Shown: positions 17,872 through 27,617, counted from the stretch's first letter. The stretch is 64,000 nt of DNA from Massilia sp. IC2-477 (GCF_020707265.1 NZ_JAJFEQ010000014.1:1-64000), one strand, 5' to 3'. Notes: generated by a model not told the origin, from the sequence alone. Numbers and translations: made by a program.

Positions 17872-17890
17872 CAATATCTTGTTGATATTG
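17872..17890. promoter_or_regulatory. Dyad CAATATC-N5-GATATTG upstream of the repeat protein gene
   Basis: A perfect 7-bp inverted repeat with a five-base centre lies 41 bases before the ATG of the Ser/Gly/Thr-rich protein. It is in an A/T-rich segment where a promoter would sit, so it may be an operator. No matching -35/-10 pair was clear. Confidence 0.4.
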
Positions 17891-17930
17891 TTGAGCACTT
17901 AGCCCCGACGACAAATTTGAGGAGATCGAC

Positions 17931-18809
17931 ATGAAGATGAATAAGCTACTGAAAGGCCTGCTGAGCGCCTCCGTTGCTGCAGCCATGTTCGGCGCCACCA
18001 CCGTTCACGCACAATCCAGCAGCACCGCTGGCCAGTCCGGCCAGTCCGGCACCAGCGCCGGCGCCACCAGCGGCAGCAGCCAGAGCGGCAGCATGAACGA
18101 TCAGAGCAGCGGCAGCTCGTCGTCCAGCGCGACCGGCAGCTCGCAGAAGCAGGACAAGAAGCACAGCAAGAAGAAGCACTCGAGCAGCGGTTCGAGCCAG
18201 AGCGGCTCCACCGGTTCGAGCCAGAGCGGTTCGATGGACTCGGGCAGCAGCCAGAGTGGTTCGAGCGGCATGAGCGGCCAGAGCGGCTCCAGCGGCGCGA
18301 TGGGCACCAGCGGTTCGGGCGTGGAAGCCGGCCGCACCAGCACCGGCCGTTCGAGCGAGCCAGAAACCCGTAGCTCGACCAGCGGTTCGTCGGGTTCGAG
18401 CGGCTCGATGGGTACCAGCGGTTCGTCGGGTTCGAGCGGCTCGATGGGTACCAGCGGTTCGTCGGGCACCAGCGGCACCGGAACCAGCGGCTCGATGGGC
18501 ACCGGCACCAGCGGTTCGATGGGCACCGGCACCACCTCGGGCAGCACTGGCTCGATGGGTACCGGCACCACCGGCAGCGGCGCCACCGGCACCATGGGCA
18601 CCAGCGGCTCGACCGGCACCATGGACGCCACCGGTCGTAGCGGCACTACCGGTACTTCGGGCACCACCGGCACCACCGGCACCACCGGCACCGGCACCGG
18701 CACCAGCGGCTCGAGCAGCACCAGCGGCACTGGCGGCACCACCGGCACCACCGGTTCCAGCACCACCAGCGGCGGTACCGGCGGCGGCACCACCGGCCGC
18801 GGCTACTGA
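17931..18809 (+). CDS. Exported Ser/Gly/Thr-rich low-complexity repeat protein
   Basis: This 292-residue protein has a signal peptide ending VHAQ. The rest is almost entirely Ser, Gly and Thr. Residues ~70-85 carry a lysine cluster ([14 protein letters not shown]); from ~150 onward short repeats such as [12 protein letters not shown] and GTTGTTGTGTG dominate. No cysteine, few hydrophobics and no anchor are present, so it should be a disordered secreted or periplasmic protein, possibly a matrix or surface-coating protein. The start has GAGGAG six bases ahead. DNA-level tandem repeats lie at 18381-18452. Real expression is supported by the signal peptide and ribosome site; function is unknown. 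Confidence 0.75.
   Translation: MKMNKLLKGLLSASVAAAMFGATTVHAQSSSTAGQSGQSGTSAGATSGSSQSGSMNDQSSGSSSSSATGSSQKQDKKHSKKKHSSSGSSQSGSTGSSQSGSMDSGSSQSGSSGMSGQSGSSGAMGTSGSGVEAGRTSTGRSSEPETRSSTSGSSGSSGSMGTSGSSGSSGSMGTSGSSGTSGTGTSGSMGTGTSGSMGTGTTSGSTGSMGTGTTGSGATGTMGTSGSTGTMDATGRSGTTGTSGTTGTTGTTGTGTGTSGSSSTSGTGGTTGTTGSSTTSGGTGGGTTGRGY
18381..18452 (+). repeat. Perfect 36-bp tandem repeat (two units plus partial) inside the repeat protein gene
   Basis: The units 18381-18416 and 18417-18452 are identical and encode a 12-residue block ([12 protein letters not shown]). A third copy begins at 18453 and diverges after 14 bases. Repeats of this kind change copy number easily, so the protein's length may vary between strains. 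Confidence 0.85.
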
Positions 18810-18864
18810 TCCGCGCAATCCTGCGCTGATTCCCGCTTGATGCGGCCCGGGTGGCCGCATGCGG

Positions 18865-18884
18865 CACCAGCCTGCGGGCTGGTG
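18865..18884 (+). terminator. Terminator of the repeat protein gene
   Basis: CACCAGCC (18865-18872) pairs with GGCTGGTG (18877-18884) around TGCG, and is followed by TTGTCGTTTA. It lies 56 bases behind the stop codon and 17 bases before the convergent chemoreceptor stop. Confidence 0.6.
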
Positions 18885-18900
18885 TTGTCGTTTACGCCGC

Positions 18901-20517
18901 TCAGGCGGCGAGGGCGGGGCGCAGCGACGGTGCGCGGCGCGGCGCGGCGGCTGCAGCCGCTTCCTCGCGCTCGTCGAGGCGGAAGGTCGCCACCAGCTGC
19001 GACAGGGCCTGCGCCTGTTCGCGCAGCGCGTCGGAGGCTGCTGCCGCTTCCTCGACCAGCGCCGCATTCTCCTGGGTGACCTGGTCCATCTGCGTCACGG
19101 CCTGGTTCACCTGCTCGATGCCGAGCGACTGTTCGCCGCTGGCCGCTGCGATCTCGGCCATGATGGCCGATACGCCGGCGATGCCGGCCACGATTTCTTC
19201 CATGGTGCTGCCGGCCTGCGCGACCAGGCGGCCGCCTTCCTCGACCTTGCCGGCGGAATCGCCGATCAGGGTCTTGATTTCTTTTGCCGCGGTGGCCGAA
19301 CGCTGCGCCAATGCCCGCACTTCCGACGCCACCACGGCGAAGCCGCGACCCTGTTCGCCGGCGCGCGCGGCTTCGACCGCGGCGTTCAGCGCCAGGATGT
19401 TGGTCTGGAAGGCGATGCCGTCGATGACGCCGACGATCTCGCCGATCTTCTGCGAGGCGACGCTGATGTCGGCCATGGTGCGCACCACGTCGCCCACCGT
19501 GTCGCCGCCGCGCGCTGCGCTGCCCGAAGCGCTGCGCGCCAGGGCATTGGCCTGCTGCGCGTTCTCGGCGTTCTGGCGGACGGTGGCCGTCAGTTCTTCC
19601 ATCGACGCTGCGGTTTCTTCCAGCGAGCTGGCCTGTTCTTCGGTGCGCGCCGAAAGTTCGAGGTTGCCGCCCGAAATTTCCTGCGAGGCTGCCGCAATGG
19701 TATCGGTGCCGCGCCGCACCTGCCTGACGATGCCGTGCAGGCTGTCGCGCATATCCTTCAGCGCCACCATCAGCTGGCCGGTCTCGTTGCAGGCCTCGGC
19801 CTCGATACGGGTGCTCAGGTCGCCCGATGCCACGGTGCGCGCGACATCGAGTGCGCGCTGCAGGGGCAGGCTCACGGCGCGCATGATCAGCCAGCCAAAG
19901 GCGATCCCGGTGATGACAGCGGCTACGCTCAGGGTGATCAAGAGGTTGCGGCTGAAGGCGACGTGGGCGTCGATCGCGTCGCCCTGGGCGGCCACGGCGC
20001 GCTTCTGGTAGGCGACCATCGCTTCCACGCTGGCCACGTAGCCGTTCACCTTGGGCATCATGTCGGTGTCGAAGAAGCGCGCGGCCGATTCCAGCTGGCC
20101 TTCTTTCTTCTGGCGGAATGCTTCGGCGCGCGCCGTGCGGTAGGCTTCGCGGCTGGCCACGATCTGCTCGAACAAGCGCTTGCCTTCGGGGTCGTTCGCC
20201 ATCGCTTCCTGGACCTGCTTTTGCAGCGCGCTGGTGCGCTCGGACGATTTGCTGATCGCGTCGAGGAAGAACTGCTCGGCAGCCGGGTCGGTGGCCTTGG
20301 CGACGGCGATGGTGCGTGCGCCGTTGACTTCGATCATCGATTTCCATTCCTGCAGGAGGTTGGATTTACGGATGCCATCACGGGTCAGCGCGTTCGTCAT
20401 CTCGTTCGCGCTGTGCATGGTGGACAGGGCCAGGGCGGCCAGCACCAGCATCAGCGCCAGCACGGCGCCGAAGCCCAGCGCCAGCAGGCTGCGGATCTTC
20501 ATTTTCTCGAGCTTCAT
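18901..20517 (-). CDS. Methyl-accepting chemotaxis protein
   Basis: This 538-residue protein has a first membrane helix ([17 protein letters not shown]) and a periplasmic four-helix-bundle-like sensor of about 150 residues. A second helix ([20 protein letters not shown]), a HAMP segment and the signalling domain follow. The highly conserved hairpin tip [20 protein letters not shown] and the neighbouring [19 protein letters not shown] are present. The C-terminus lacks a CheR-tethering pentapeptide. The start at 20517 was preferred because it precedes the first membrane helix; a second ATG at 20502 is possible. The ligand is unknown. Confidence 0.92.
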   Translation of the reverse strand: MKLEKMKIRSLLALGFGAVLALMLVLAALALSTMHSANEMTNALTRDGIRKSNLLQEWKSMIEVNGARTIAVAKATDPAAEQFFLDAISKSSERTSALQKQVQEAMANDPEGKRLFEQIVASREAYRTARAEAFRQKKEGQLESAARFFDTDMMPKVNGYVASVEAMVAYQKRAVAAQGDAIDAHVAFSRNLLITLSVAAVITGIAFGWLIMRAVSLPLQRALDVARTVASGDLSTRIEAEACNETGQLMVALKDMRDSLHGIVRQVRRGTDTIAAASQEISGGNLELSARTEEQASSLEETAASMEELTATVRQNAENAQQANALARSASGSAARGGDTVGDVVRTMADISVASQKIGEIVGVIDGIAFQTNILALNAAVEAARAGEQGRGFAVVASEVRALAQRSATAAKEIKTLIGDSAGKVEEGGRLVAQAGSTMEEIVAGIAGVSAIMAEIAAASGEQSLGIEQVNQAVTQMDQVTQENAALVEEAAAASDALREQAQALSQLVATFRLDEREEAAAAAAPRRAPSLRPALAA

Positions 20518-20732
20518 GGGATTATTCTCGTCTCTTGTATTGTCAAAGGCGCGTGCAGGCGCACGCACGTACCAGCATGTCGGCCGGTACGTATTGACGA
20601 GTATCCTGTTTCCACGCAGCATGTCCACGATTGCATGTCATTTGCATGACAGATCGATTATTTTCTGCGTGGCAAATACAACGCTTCCCGAGGAACGTTG
20701 GTGGGAAAATAATGCCCCTTAACTGAACGGCA

Positions 20733-22334
20733 TCAGCGCGCGCTGCGTCCCCGCATGCCGGGGCGCGGGCCGCGCGGCGGGGTGTTGTCGTTGGCCAGCT
20801 CGACCTTCTCGAGCGGCTCCGGCGCCGGACCGTGCAGCACATTGCCCTCGATGTCGAAACGCGAGGCGTGGCAGGGGCAATCCCAGGAACGCTCGGCCGA
20901 GTTCCAGTGCACGGCGCAGCCGAGGTGGGTGCACTTGGCCGAGACCGCATGCAGGCCGCCCTGGGCGTCGCGGTAGACCGCGATCTTGCGCAGGCCGTCG
21001 CGTACCACCGCGCCTTCGCCGGCGGCGATCTCTTCTACTCTATCGACGTCGCCGCCGGTCAGCCATTCGCCGTAGCGCGCCATGGTGTTGGCCTGTTCGT
21101 GGGCGAAATCGGCCAGCCCGTGGATCGGCTTGCGCGACGGATCGTACAGCGACTTGTACGGATTGGGGCGTCCCGCCGCCAGGTCGGTCACCAGCATGGC
21201 GCCGATGGTGCAGTGGGTCATGCCGTTGCCGGAGTCGCCGGTGATCAGGTAGACGTTATCGTCGTCCATCGGATTGTGGCCGAGGTAGGCCAGGCCGTCG
21301 GACGGCTCCATCACTTCGCCCGACCAGCGGTAGGCAACCGCGCCGGCCATCGGGAAGTGCTCGCGGGTCCAGCGCTCGATCTCGTCGTAGCGGTGCTCGG
21401 GATGGTCGTCCTGGCCGGTCTTGTGGTCGGCGCCGCCGACCACCAGGATGTCGTGGTCCATGGAAGGATCGGGCGTTTCCAGGCGCACGTAGTAGTACGG
21501 GTCGCCGGTGTCCCACAGCAGGATGCGCGGCAGCGAACCGCGTGCTACCCGCAGGCCGACCACGTAGGTGCGGTAGCCGGCCTGCTTGGTGTGCATGACG
21601 ACGCGGTCGTTGAAGGGCGTGTGGGTGGCCAGCACCACGTGGCGGGCGCGGATCTCGCCGTGGTCGGTGGACACCGTCTGCTGCTGCTGGTTGCCGCGCA
21701 GGCGGTGCGCGTGGGTGCCGCCATGGATCTTGCCGCCGTGGCGTTCGATGGCGCGCGCCAGCCCGGCCAGGTACTTCAGTGGATGAAACTGCGCCTGGTT
21801 CGCATAGCGCACCGCCGGCCCGCTGTCGAAGGGCAGGCCGGGCACGCCGGGCAGCAGTTCCACCGCGACGCCGGCACGGCGGGCGCTCACGTATTCCTTC
21901 TCGAGGTCCTGGAAGCCGTTTCCGGGGAGGGCGTACAGGTAGCCATCGAGGCGCTCGAATTCGCAGTCGATGCCATCGACGGCTGCGATCTCCTTGGCGA
22001 TCGATTCGACCAGCTCGATCGCGCGCGCGTAGCTGTCCGCCACCAGGCGCGCGCTGGCGGCGCCGAACTTGTCTTCGATGAAGGTGTACCACTCGTCGGG
22101 CGGGAACAGGTGGGCGGTGGTGCGGCCGGTCTCGCCGGCGCCGACGCCAAGCGCGTCGATGACCGTGACGCGGCGGCCTTCCTTCGCCATCAGGTAGGCC
22201 GTGGTGAGTCCGGCGATGCCGGCGCCGATCACGCAGACCTCGGTATCGAGGTCGCCGGGCAGGGGTGCGTAGGTGGGCAGGCTGGCGGTGTCCATCCAGA
22301 CCGAGACCGAAGTGCCATTGCTGGAAGCAGTCAT
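20733..22334 (-). CDS. FAD-dependent oxidoreductase fused to a C-terminal Rieske [2Fe-2S] domain
   Basis: This 533-residue protein has a DadA-type FAD domain: the Rossmann motif VIGAGIAGLTTAYLMA is at about residues 33-48 and GNGMTHCTIGAMLVTDL near 400. A Rieske domain at the C-terminus carries CTHLGC (first Cys and His) and CPCHASRFD (second Cys and His). Such fusions oxidise amines or similar substrates and pass electrons through the iron-sulfur cluster. The ATG at 22334 has AAGGA seven bases ahead. No signal peptide is present, so it is cytoplasmic. The last residues (RPGMRGRSAR) are basic. Confidence 0.88.
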   Translation of the reverse strand: MTASSNGTSVSVWMDTASLPTYAPLPGDLDTEVCVIGAGIAGLTTAYLMAKEGRRVTVIDALGVGAGETGRTTAHLFPPDEWYTFIEDKFGAASARLVADSYARAIELVESIAKEIAAVDGIDCEFERLDGYLYALPGNGFQDLEKEYVSARRAGVAVELLPGVPGLPFDSGPAVRYANQAQFHPLKYLAGLARAIERHGGKIHGGTHAHRLRGNQQQQTVSTDHGEIRARHVVLATHTPFNDRVVMHTKQAGYRTYVVGLRVARGSLPRILLWDTGDPYYYVRLETPDPSMDHDILVVGGADHKTGQDDHPEHRYDEIERWTREHFPMAGAVAYRWSGEVMEPSDGLAYLGHNPMDDDNVYLITGDSGNGMTHCTIGAMLVTDLAAGRPNPYKSLYDPSRKPIHGLADFAHEQANTMARYGEWLTGGDVDRVEEIAAGEGAVVRDGLRKIAVYRDAQGGLHAVSAKCTHLGCAVHWNSAERSWDCPCHASRFDIEGNVLHGPAPEPLEKVELANDNTPPRGPRPGMRGRSAR

Positions 22335-22544
22335 GTCGCATCCTTTCAGTACAGGGGCACCGCGGCTGGCGGCGCGCGTCCATCGGAGTCGGGACAGTCT
22401 ACGTGGAGGCGCGAAAGGCTGGAGCACGATGGCAGGCAAGCGGCTGTCGCGGGCGCGCCGCAGCGCCCGGCAAAGCCGTCAGTTTCATCTTGCAAAGATG
22501 AAGATGTGGCGTAGAATCAATTTAAATTGCCGATGGGAACAATC

Positions 22545-23924
22545 ATGGATCATGTCCTTCCGCCCGAAGTGCGCGCCCCGAGCGCCATGAAACTCTCCGA
22601 ACTCATCGGCGCACTGAGCTATGCGCTCGACATCACCGAAGGCCAGCCGCCCGGGCATTGCATGCGCGCCTGCTGGATCGGCATGCACGTGGGCCGCGCC
22701 GCCGGCCTGGCGGACGAGCAGCTGTGGGAGCTCTACTACACGCTGCTGCTCAAGGACCTGGGCTGCAGCAGCAATGCGGCGCGCATCTGCGAGCTGTACC
22801 TGACCGATGACCTGGACTTCAAGCGCGACTTCAAGCTGGTGGGCGACAGCCTGCCGCAGGTGCTGTCCTTCGTGCTGACCCACACCGGCCTGAAGGCCGG
22901 CCTGGCCGAGCGCTTTCGCAGCGTGATGACGATCCTGCGCGACGGCCCCGCGATCGCCCAGGACCTGATCGCCACCCGTTGCCAGCGCGGCGCCGAGATC
23001 GCGCGCCTGCTGCGTTTTCCGGTCGGCGTGGCGGCCGGCATCTATGCCCTCGACGAGCACTACGACGGCAAGGGCAAGCCCGACCGCCTGGCCGGCGAAA
23101 GCATCCCGGTGTACGCCCGCATTGCCCTGCTGGCCCAGGTGGTCGACGTGTTCCACACGGCCGCGGGATGCGACAGCGCGCTGCGCGAAGTGCGCGAGCG
23201 CGCCGGCAGCTGGTTCGACCCGCGCCTGGTGCGCGCCTTCGAAGAAGTGGCGGCGGATCCGGAATTCTGGCGGGTGCTGGCCGCGCCCGGCGTCGACCAG
23301 GCCGTGTTCGCGCTGGAACCGGCCGGCTGCGAGGTGGCGCTGGACGACGACTACCTCGACGACATCGCGGCAGCCTTCGGCCAGGTGGTCGATGCCAAGA
23401 GCCCGTACACCAGCGGGCACAGTGCGCGGGTGGCGCTGTATACCGACATGATCGCGGAGTCGCTCGGCCTGTCCGCCGCGCGCCGCCGCTGGCTCAAGCG
23501 CGGCGCGCTGCTGCACGACGTCGGCAAGCTCGGCGTCAGCAACAGCGTGCTGGACAAGGCAGGATCGCTCGACCGCGAGGAGTGGGAGGCGGTGCGCCTG
23601 CATGCGCAGTATACGGAAACCATCCTGGGCCGGATCCAGGCCTTTGCCGAACTGGCGACGATCGCCGGCGCCCACCACGAGCGCCTCGACGGCACCGGCT
23701 ATCCGCGCGGGCTGTGCGCCGAGGCCATCGGCATCGAGACCCGCATCATCACCACTGCGGACATTTTCGACGCGATCACGGCCGAGCGCCCCTATCGCGG
23801 GGCGATCCCGGTGGAGCAGGCACTCGGCATGATGGAAAAGACGGTCGGCAGCGCGCTCGACCCGGACTGCTTCGCGGCGCTGAAGGCCGCGCTGGCGCGC
23901 GTGCCCCTGGTGCAGGCCGCTTGA
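22545..23924 (+). CDS. Two-module HD / HD-GYP domain protein (probable c-di-GMP phosphodiesterase)
   Basis: This 459-residue protein has two HD-type modules. The C-terminal one (from about residue 265) is canonical HD-GYP: HSARVALYTDMIAESLG, ALLHDVGKLGVSNSVL, AGAHHERLDGTGYPRGL. The N-terminal one (about residues 15-190) keeps the fold but is degenerate, with KDLG where HD is expected and DEHYDGKGKPDRL in place of HHERxDGxGYP. It would hydrolyse c-di-GMP in the cytoplasm through the C-terminal site. The ATG at 22545 has GGGA upstream; in-frame starts at 22533 (ATG) and 22527 (TTG) are possible. It is divergent from the FAD-Rieske gene. Confidence 0.88.
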   Translation: MDHVLPPEVRAPSAMKLSELIGALSYALDITEGQPPGHCMRACWIGMHVGRAAGLADEQLWELYYTLLLKDLGCSSNAARICELYLTDDLDFKRDFKLVGDSLPQVLSFVLTHTGLKAGLAERFRSVMTILRDGPAIAQDLIATRCQRGAEIARLLRFPVGVAAGIYALDEHYDGKGKPDRLAGESIPVYARIALLAQVVDVFHTAAGCDSALREVRERAGSWFDPRLVRAFEEVAADPEFWRVLAAPGVDQAVFALEPAGCEVALDDDYLDDIAAAFGQVVDAKSPYTSGHSARVALYTDMIAESLGLSAARRRWLKRGALLHDVGKLGVSNSVLDKAGSLDREEWEAVRLHAQYTETILGRIQAFAELATIAGAHHERLDGTGYPRGLCAEAIGIETRIITTADIFDAITAERPYRGAIPVEQALGMMEKTVGSALDPDCFAALKAALARVPLVQAA

Positions 23925-23943
23925 GGCGCGGCCTGCCGGTGGA

Positions 23944-24603
23944 TCAGTGGCGGCGGCGCGCCGCGGCCAGGCCGGCCATGCCGAGGCCGAAGATCAGCAG
24001 CGATGCCGGTTCCGGCACGCCGGTGGGCTCGCGCAGGGTGTTCACGCGCAGGGTGTCGAGGCCGACGTAGTTCGAGCTCGCTTCCGCACCGGTATGGACG
24101 AAGCCGAGGCGGCCCGAGATGCCCTCCATTGGATTGATCGTCAGGGTGTACATCCGCCAGCCGTCCTTGGGCGCGGTCACCGTCATCGACTCGATGAAGT
24201 CGGCCGGATCGGTCGAGCCTTCCGTGTAGCCGTAGATGACGATGTCGTTGAACTCTACCTCGGGCGCGCCGCGCAGCCAGAAGGTAGCGATGGCGCCGTT
24301 TTCGAGCGAGAACAGGGGCGTGAACAGCTGGTCGTTCAGCTGGCCGCCCGGTGCGGCGCTTTCGAAACTGGATGCGATGTAGGCATTTGCCGGTTCATCC
24401 GGGAAGCGCTGGGCCGGGAACACATCCGGGTTGCCCTGTACCCAGCCCGGCGCGACGCCCGGTGGCGTGCTGGCGTTGTTCAACACCCAGCCCTGTCCCG
24501 GCAGTGCGCTGACATCTTCGAAATCTTCCGACAGCAGGACTGCCGCCTGCGCCCCGCCCATCGCCGACGCGAAAGCCAGGGCAAGCATCAACTTCTTGAT
24601 CAT
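23944..24603 (-). CDS. PEP-CTERM sorting-domain protein, choice-of-anchor-J-like
   Basis: This 219-residue protein has a signal peptide (LALAFASAMGGAQA) and ends VPEPASLLIFGLGMAGLAAA followed by RRRH. That is the PEP motif, a membrane helix and a basic tail, recognised by EpsH-type exosortases. The body begins SEDFEDVSALPGQGWVLNN, which resembles the cleaved-adhesin/choice-of-anchor-J fold found in many exported proteins. It is expected to be processed and placed at the cell surface or in exopolysaccharide. The ATG at 24603 has GGAGG six bases ahead. A near-consensus sigma-54 site lies 56 bases upstream. Confidence 0.9.
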   Translation of the reverse strand: MIKKLMLALAFASAMGGAQAAVLLSEDFEDVSALPGQGWVLNNASTPPGVAPGWVQGNPDVFPAQRFPDEPANAYIASSFESAAPGGQLNDQLFTPLFSLENGAIATFWLRGAPEVEFNDIVIYGYTEGSTDPADFIESMTVTAPKDGWRMYTLTINPMEGISGRLGFVHTGAEASSNYVGLDTLRVNTLREPTGVPEPASLLIFGLGMAGLAAARRRH

Positions 24604-24977
24604 GTATCGCCTCCGTGCGTTGTAGAGAAAGGGCCAGTACACCCCGTTCAAAGTGTAATAGCACGGATCGTGCCAGAAACATAAGTCCTTGATTTTTCTG
24701 ACAAATGACGCATTTCCTATTAGAAACAGTTATAAATATGTAAAAGTATTCGACAGCTGCCGGCGGCATTGCCGCCCCTGCCATACCGGTGTGACAGGAC
24801 GATGAAATTCTGTTCGGCATAGCAAGATTTGACAAACATGGCCTAAAAGATCACTCCACAATGCCTCCCACACGAGAGACGCCCGAACGTCCACACCCAT
24901 TCGAGACCGGAAGGCTGAAGTGAAAGAGACGCGGTTCCGGCCAGTCGCGGAATCACCACACAGTTTTGGGAGAGAAC
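24604..24977. other. 374-base divergent intergenic region
   Basis: This lies between the PEP-CTERM gene (leftward) and the TonB receptor (rightward). It is A/T-rich around 24690-24760. It holds the sigma-54 candidate at 24659-24675 and a TTGACA hexamer at 24829 with no clear -10 partner. No small coding frame with a ribosome site was seen. Confidence 0.6.
24659..24675 (-). promoter_or_regulatory. Sigma-54 (RpoN) type promoter of the PEP-CTERM gene
   Basis: On the minus strand this reads TGGCACGATCCGTGCTA. GG and GC are separated by exactly ten bases, as in the consensus TGGCAC-N5-TTGCW, with one mismatch in the -12 box. Transcription would start near 24649, about 46 bases before the ATG. Sigma-54 control of PEP-CTERM genes through the PrsK/PrsR pair is known in related bacteria. 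Confidence 0.7.
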
Positions 24978-27617
24978 ATGAACGAGAAGATGGCACGGCA
25001 GCAGTACAGGCGCACCGCGATCGCGGGCGCAGTGACGGTATTCGTGATGGGCATGGCAGCGCAGGCACAGGCGCAGGAACCGGTGGAAACCCAGACCGTG
25101 GTGGTGACCGGCGTGCGCGCCGCCCTCGAACAGTCGCTGCGCCAGAAGCGCAACGCCGACGCGGTGGTCGAAGTCGTGACCGCGGAAGACATCGGCAAGA
25201 TGCCGGACAAGAACGTGGCCGACGCGATCCAGCGCCTGCCGGGCGTGAACACCCAATCCTCGGCCGGCGGCGAGGGCGGCTTCGGCGAGAACGACCGCGT
25301 CAGCCTGCGCGGCACCAGCCCCAGCCTGCAGCAGACCCTGTTCAACGGCCACGCCATCAGTACCGGCGACTGGTTCGTGCTGAACCAGATCGGCGGCAAC
25401 GTCGGCCGTTCCAGCAGCTTCTCGCTGCTGCCTTCGGAACTGGTGGGTTCGATCGTGGTGCAGAAGAGCCCGACCGCCGACCTGGTCGAAGGCGGCGTCT
25501 CCGGCGCCATCAACGTCATCACCCGCCGTCCGCTCGACTTCCGCAACCAGCTGACGGTGGAAGGCTCGGTCCAGGCCAACTACAACGACCTGTCGGATAA
25601 AACCAAGCCACACCTGTCCGGCCTGGTGAGCTGGAAGAACGCCGAGAGCACCGTGGGCCTGCTGGTGCAGGCCTTCTCCGAAAAAGCCGCGGTGCGCCGC
25701 GACGGCCAGGAGATCCTCGGCTATACCCCGATCAGCGCCACCAGCGCGGCGGCTGTCGCCAATCCGGCCCTGCGCGGCGTGGTGGTCCCGACCTTCATCG
25801 GCGCGGCCCTGTTCGAGCAGGAGAAGAAGCGCCAGGGCGGCGCTTTTGACCTGGAATTCCGTCCGCAGCGCGGCACCAGCATCGACCTGAACGGCTTCTA
25901 TTCCAAGCTCGACGCGCCGCACCAGAACACCAACTGGCTGGCCGCGCCGGCCAACTCGATCAACAGCATGAACCTGATCCCGGCCAACCCGGTCGTCAGG
26001 AACGGCACCCTGGTCGGCGCCGCCTTTACCCGCAACGCGGGCGAAGTCGACAACATCTACCGTCCGGACGCCGGCGGCGAAGCCTGGTACCTGGACCTGA
26101 ACGGCAAGACCCGCATCAACGACCGGCTGAGCATCTCGGGCAAGGTCGGCAAGACCTATGGCGTGGGCTGGGACCGCGACGACGTCTACTACCAGAACAA
26201 CGTGGATGGCGGCATGGTCTATGCCCTGAACGGCCTGTCCCCGGCCTCGGTCAGCTACCCGGGCGGGAACACGGCGTCGCCGGGCAGCACCGCCTGGGCC
26301 GGCGGCGGCGAGTCGCAGTCGGTCGACAAGGAGAAATACGCTCAAATCGACGGCGAATGGCGCCTGCAGGACGCCAGCGTATCGGCGATCCGCTTCGGCG
26401 CACGCTGGACCGACCATAGCCGAACTGCGGAACATCCGCTGGAAACCCGTCCGGGCCCGAACGGCTTCACCGCGCCCGGCCCCGCCTGGAATGGCCAGAT
26501 GTATCCGTCCGACTTCGGCAAGGACCTGGGCGGCAACATCTTGAACAACTACTTCAAGTACAACGGCGCTGCGCTCGGCGCCTGGGGCGCGGTCCCGGGC
26601 AACCGCCTGCTCGACTACACCCTGCGCCACAACTGGACCAACGAGTTCCAAGTCGGCGAGAAGACCGCCGCCCTGTATGCGATGGCGGAATTCGGCAGCG
26701 GCAGCTGGAGCGGCAACGTCGGCCTGCGCGCCATCGAAACGCGCCAGACCACGGTGGTCAACCTGCCGGGTGGCCCGAGCCCGGTCACCGGCTCGGCCTT
26801 CGGTCCCTACACCCCGACCACCTTCAAGCGCACCTACCGTGACTACCTGCCGAGCGCCAACCTGAAGTTCGAGGTGTCGCCGGACCTGCTGCTGCGCACC
26901 GCGCTGGCCAAGACCATCGCCCGTCCGGACTATTCGGCGCTGGGCGGCTCGGTCTCGCTCAACGACGACGCCCTGAGCGGCAACGGCGGCAACGTCAACC
27001 TCGACCCGGTGCGCGCCACCAACTTCGACCTCGGCATGGAGTGGTACTACGCGCCCAAGGCGCTGCTGTCGGCGGGCTTCTTCTACATGGACTTCCGCTC
27101 GATCGTGGCCCAGGGTACCTCGACCGGGACCTACTTCAACAACAAGCGCAACACCCAGACCCAGTACCAGATCACCTCGCCGTACAACACCACCGGCACC
27201 AACAAGGGGATCGAACTGAGCTGGCAGCAGCCGCTGTGGAACAACTTCGGCACCCTGGTCAACTACACCCATGCCGACGGCGAGCTGGATGACGGCGGCG
27301 AGCTGCTGAACTCCTCGAAGAACACCTGGAACGTCACCGGTTACTTCGAGAACGATCGCTTCTCGGCGCGCCTGGCCTACAACTACCGTTCCAAGTACAA
27401 GGCCGGCGTGGACCGCGGCGCCAGCCAGCACGTGGACAGCATGCCCTCGCTGGCGGCCTCGCTCAACATCAAGCTCACCGAGCAGCTGACCCTGACCTTC
27501 GACGCGCTCAACCTCACCAACGAGACGATCAAGATGTACGCCGAGAACGAGGACCGCCCGCGCGCGTTCTACTCGAACGGCCGTACCTTCTACATCGGCC
27601 TGCGCGGCAAGCTGTAA
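24978..27617 (+). CDS. TonB-dependent outer-membrane receptor, probable GlcNAc-oligosaccharide uptake
   Basis: This 879-residue protein has a long signal peptide ending AQAQAQE. The plug domain carries MPDKNVADAIQRLPGVNTQ and later VSLRGTSPSLQQTLFNG, followed by a 22-strand barrel ending in an aromatic-rich strand (RTFYIGLRGKL). It belongs to the large-substrate receptor group of Caulobacter and Xanthomonas, many of which import glycans. The direct neighbours, a hexosaminidase and an MFS carrier, point to chito-oligosaccharides or similar as substrate; that is inference. The ATG at 24978 has GGGAGAG just ahead. Confidence 0.92.
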   Translation: MNEKMARQQYRRTAIAGAVTVFVMGMAAQAQAQEPVETQTVVVTGVRAALEQSLRQKRNADAVVEVVTAEDIGKMPDKNVADAIQRLPGVNTQSSAGGEGGFGENDRVSLRGTSPSLQQTLFNGHAISTGDWFVLNQIGGNVGRSSSFSLLPSELVGSIVVQKSPTADLVEGGVSGAINVITRRPLDFRNQLTVEGSVQANYNDLSDKTKPHLSGLVSWKNAESTVGLLVQAFSEKAAVRRDGQEILGYTPISATSAAAVANPALRGVVVPTFIGAALFEQEKKRQGGAFDLEFRPQRGTSIDLNGFYSKLDAPHQNTNWLAAPANSINSMNLIPANPVVRNGTLVGAAFTRNAGEVDNIYRPDAGGEAWYLDLNGKTRINDRLSISGKVGKTYGVGWDRDDVYYQNNVDGGMVYALNGLSPASVSYPGGNTASPGSTAWAGGGESQSVDKEKYAQIDGEWRLQDASVSAIRFGARWTDHSRTAEHPLETRPGPNGFTAPGPAWNGQMYPSDFGKDLGGNILNNYFKYNGAALGAWGAVPGNRLLDYTLRHNWTNEFQVGEKTAALYAMAEFGSGSWSGNVGLRAIETRQTTVVNLPGGPSPVTGSAFGPYTPTTFKRTYRDYLPSANLKFEVSPDLLLRTALAKTIARPDYSALGGSVSLNDDALSGNGGNVNLDPVRATNFDLGMEWYYAPKALLSAGFFYMDFRSIVAQGTSTGTYFNNKRNTQTQYQITSPYNTTGTNKGIELSWQQPLWNNFGTLVNYTHADGELDDGGELLNSSKNTWNVTGYFENDRFSARLAYNYRSKYKAGVDRGASQHVDSMPSLAASLNIKLTEQLTLTFDALNLTNETIKMYAENEDRPRAFYSNGRTFYIGLRGKL

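Noticed and set aside
18381-18452. Tandem repeats as a CRISPR array
   Set aside because: Units are contiguous without spacers and lie in frame inside a coding sequence.
24829-24860. TTGACA as -35 of the TonB receptor promoter
   Set aside because: No acceptable -10 hexamer at 16-18 bases.
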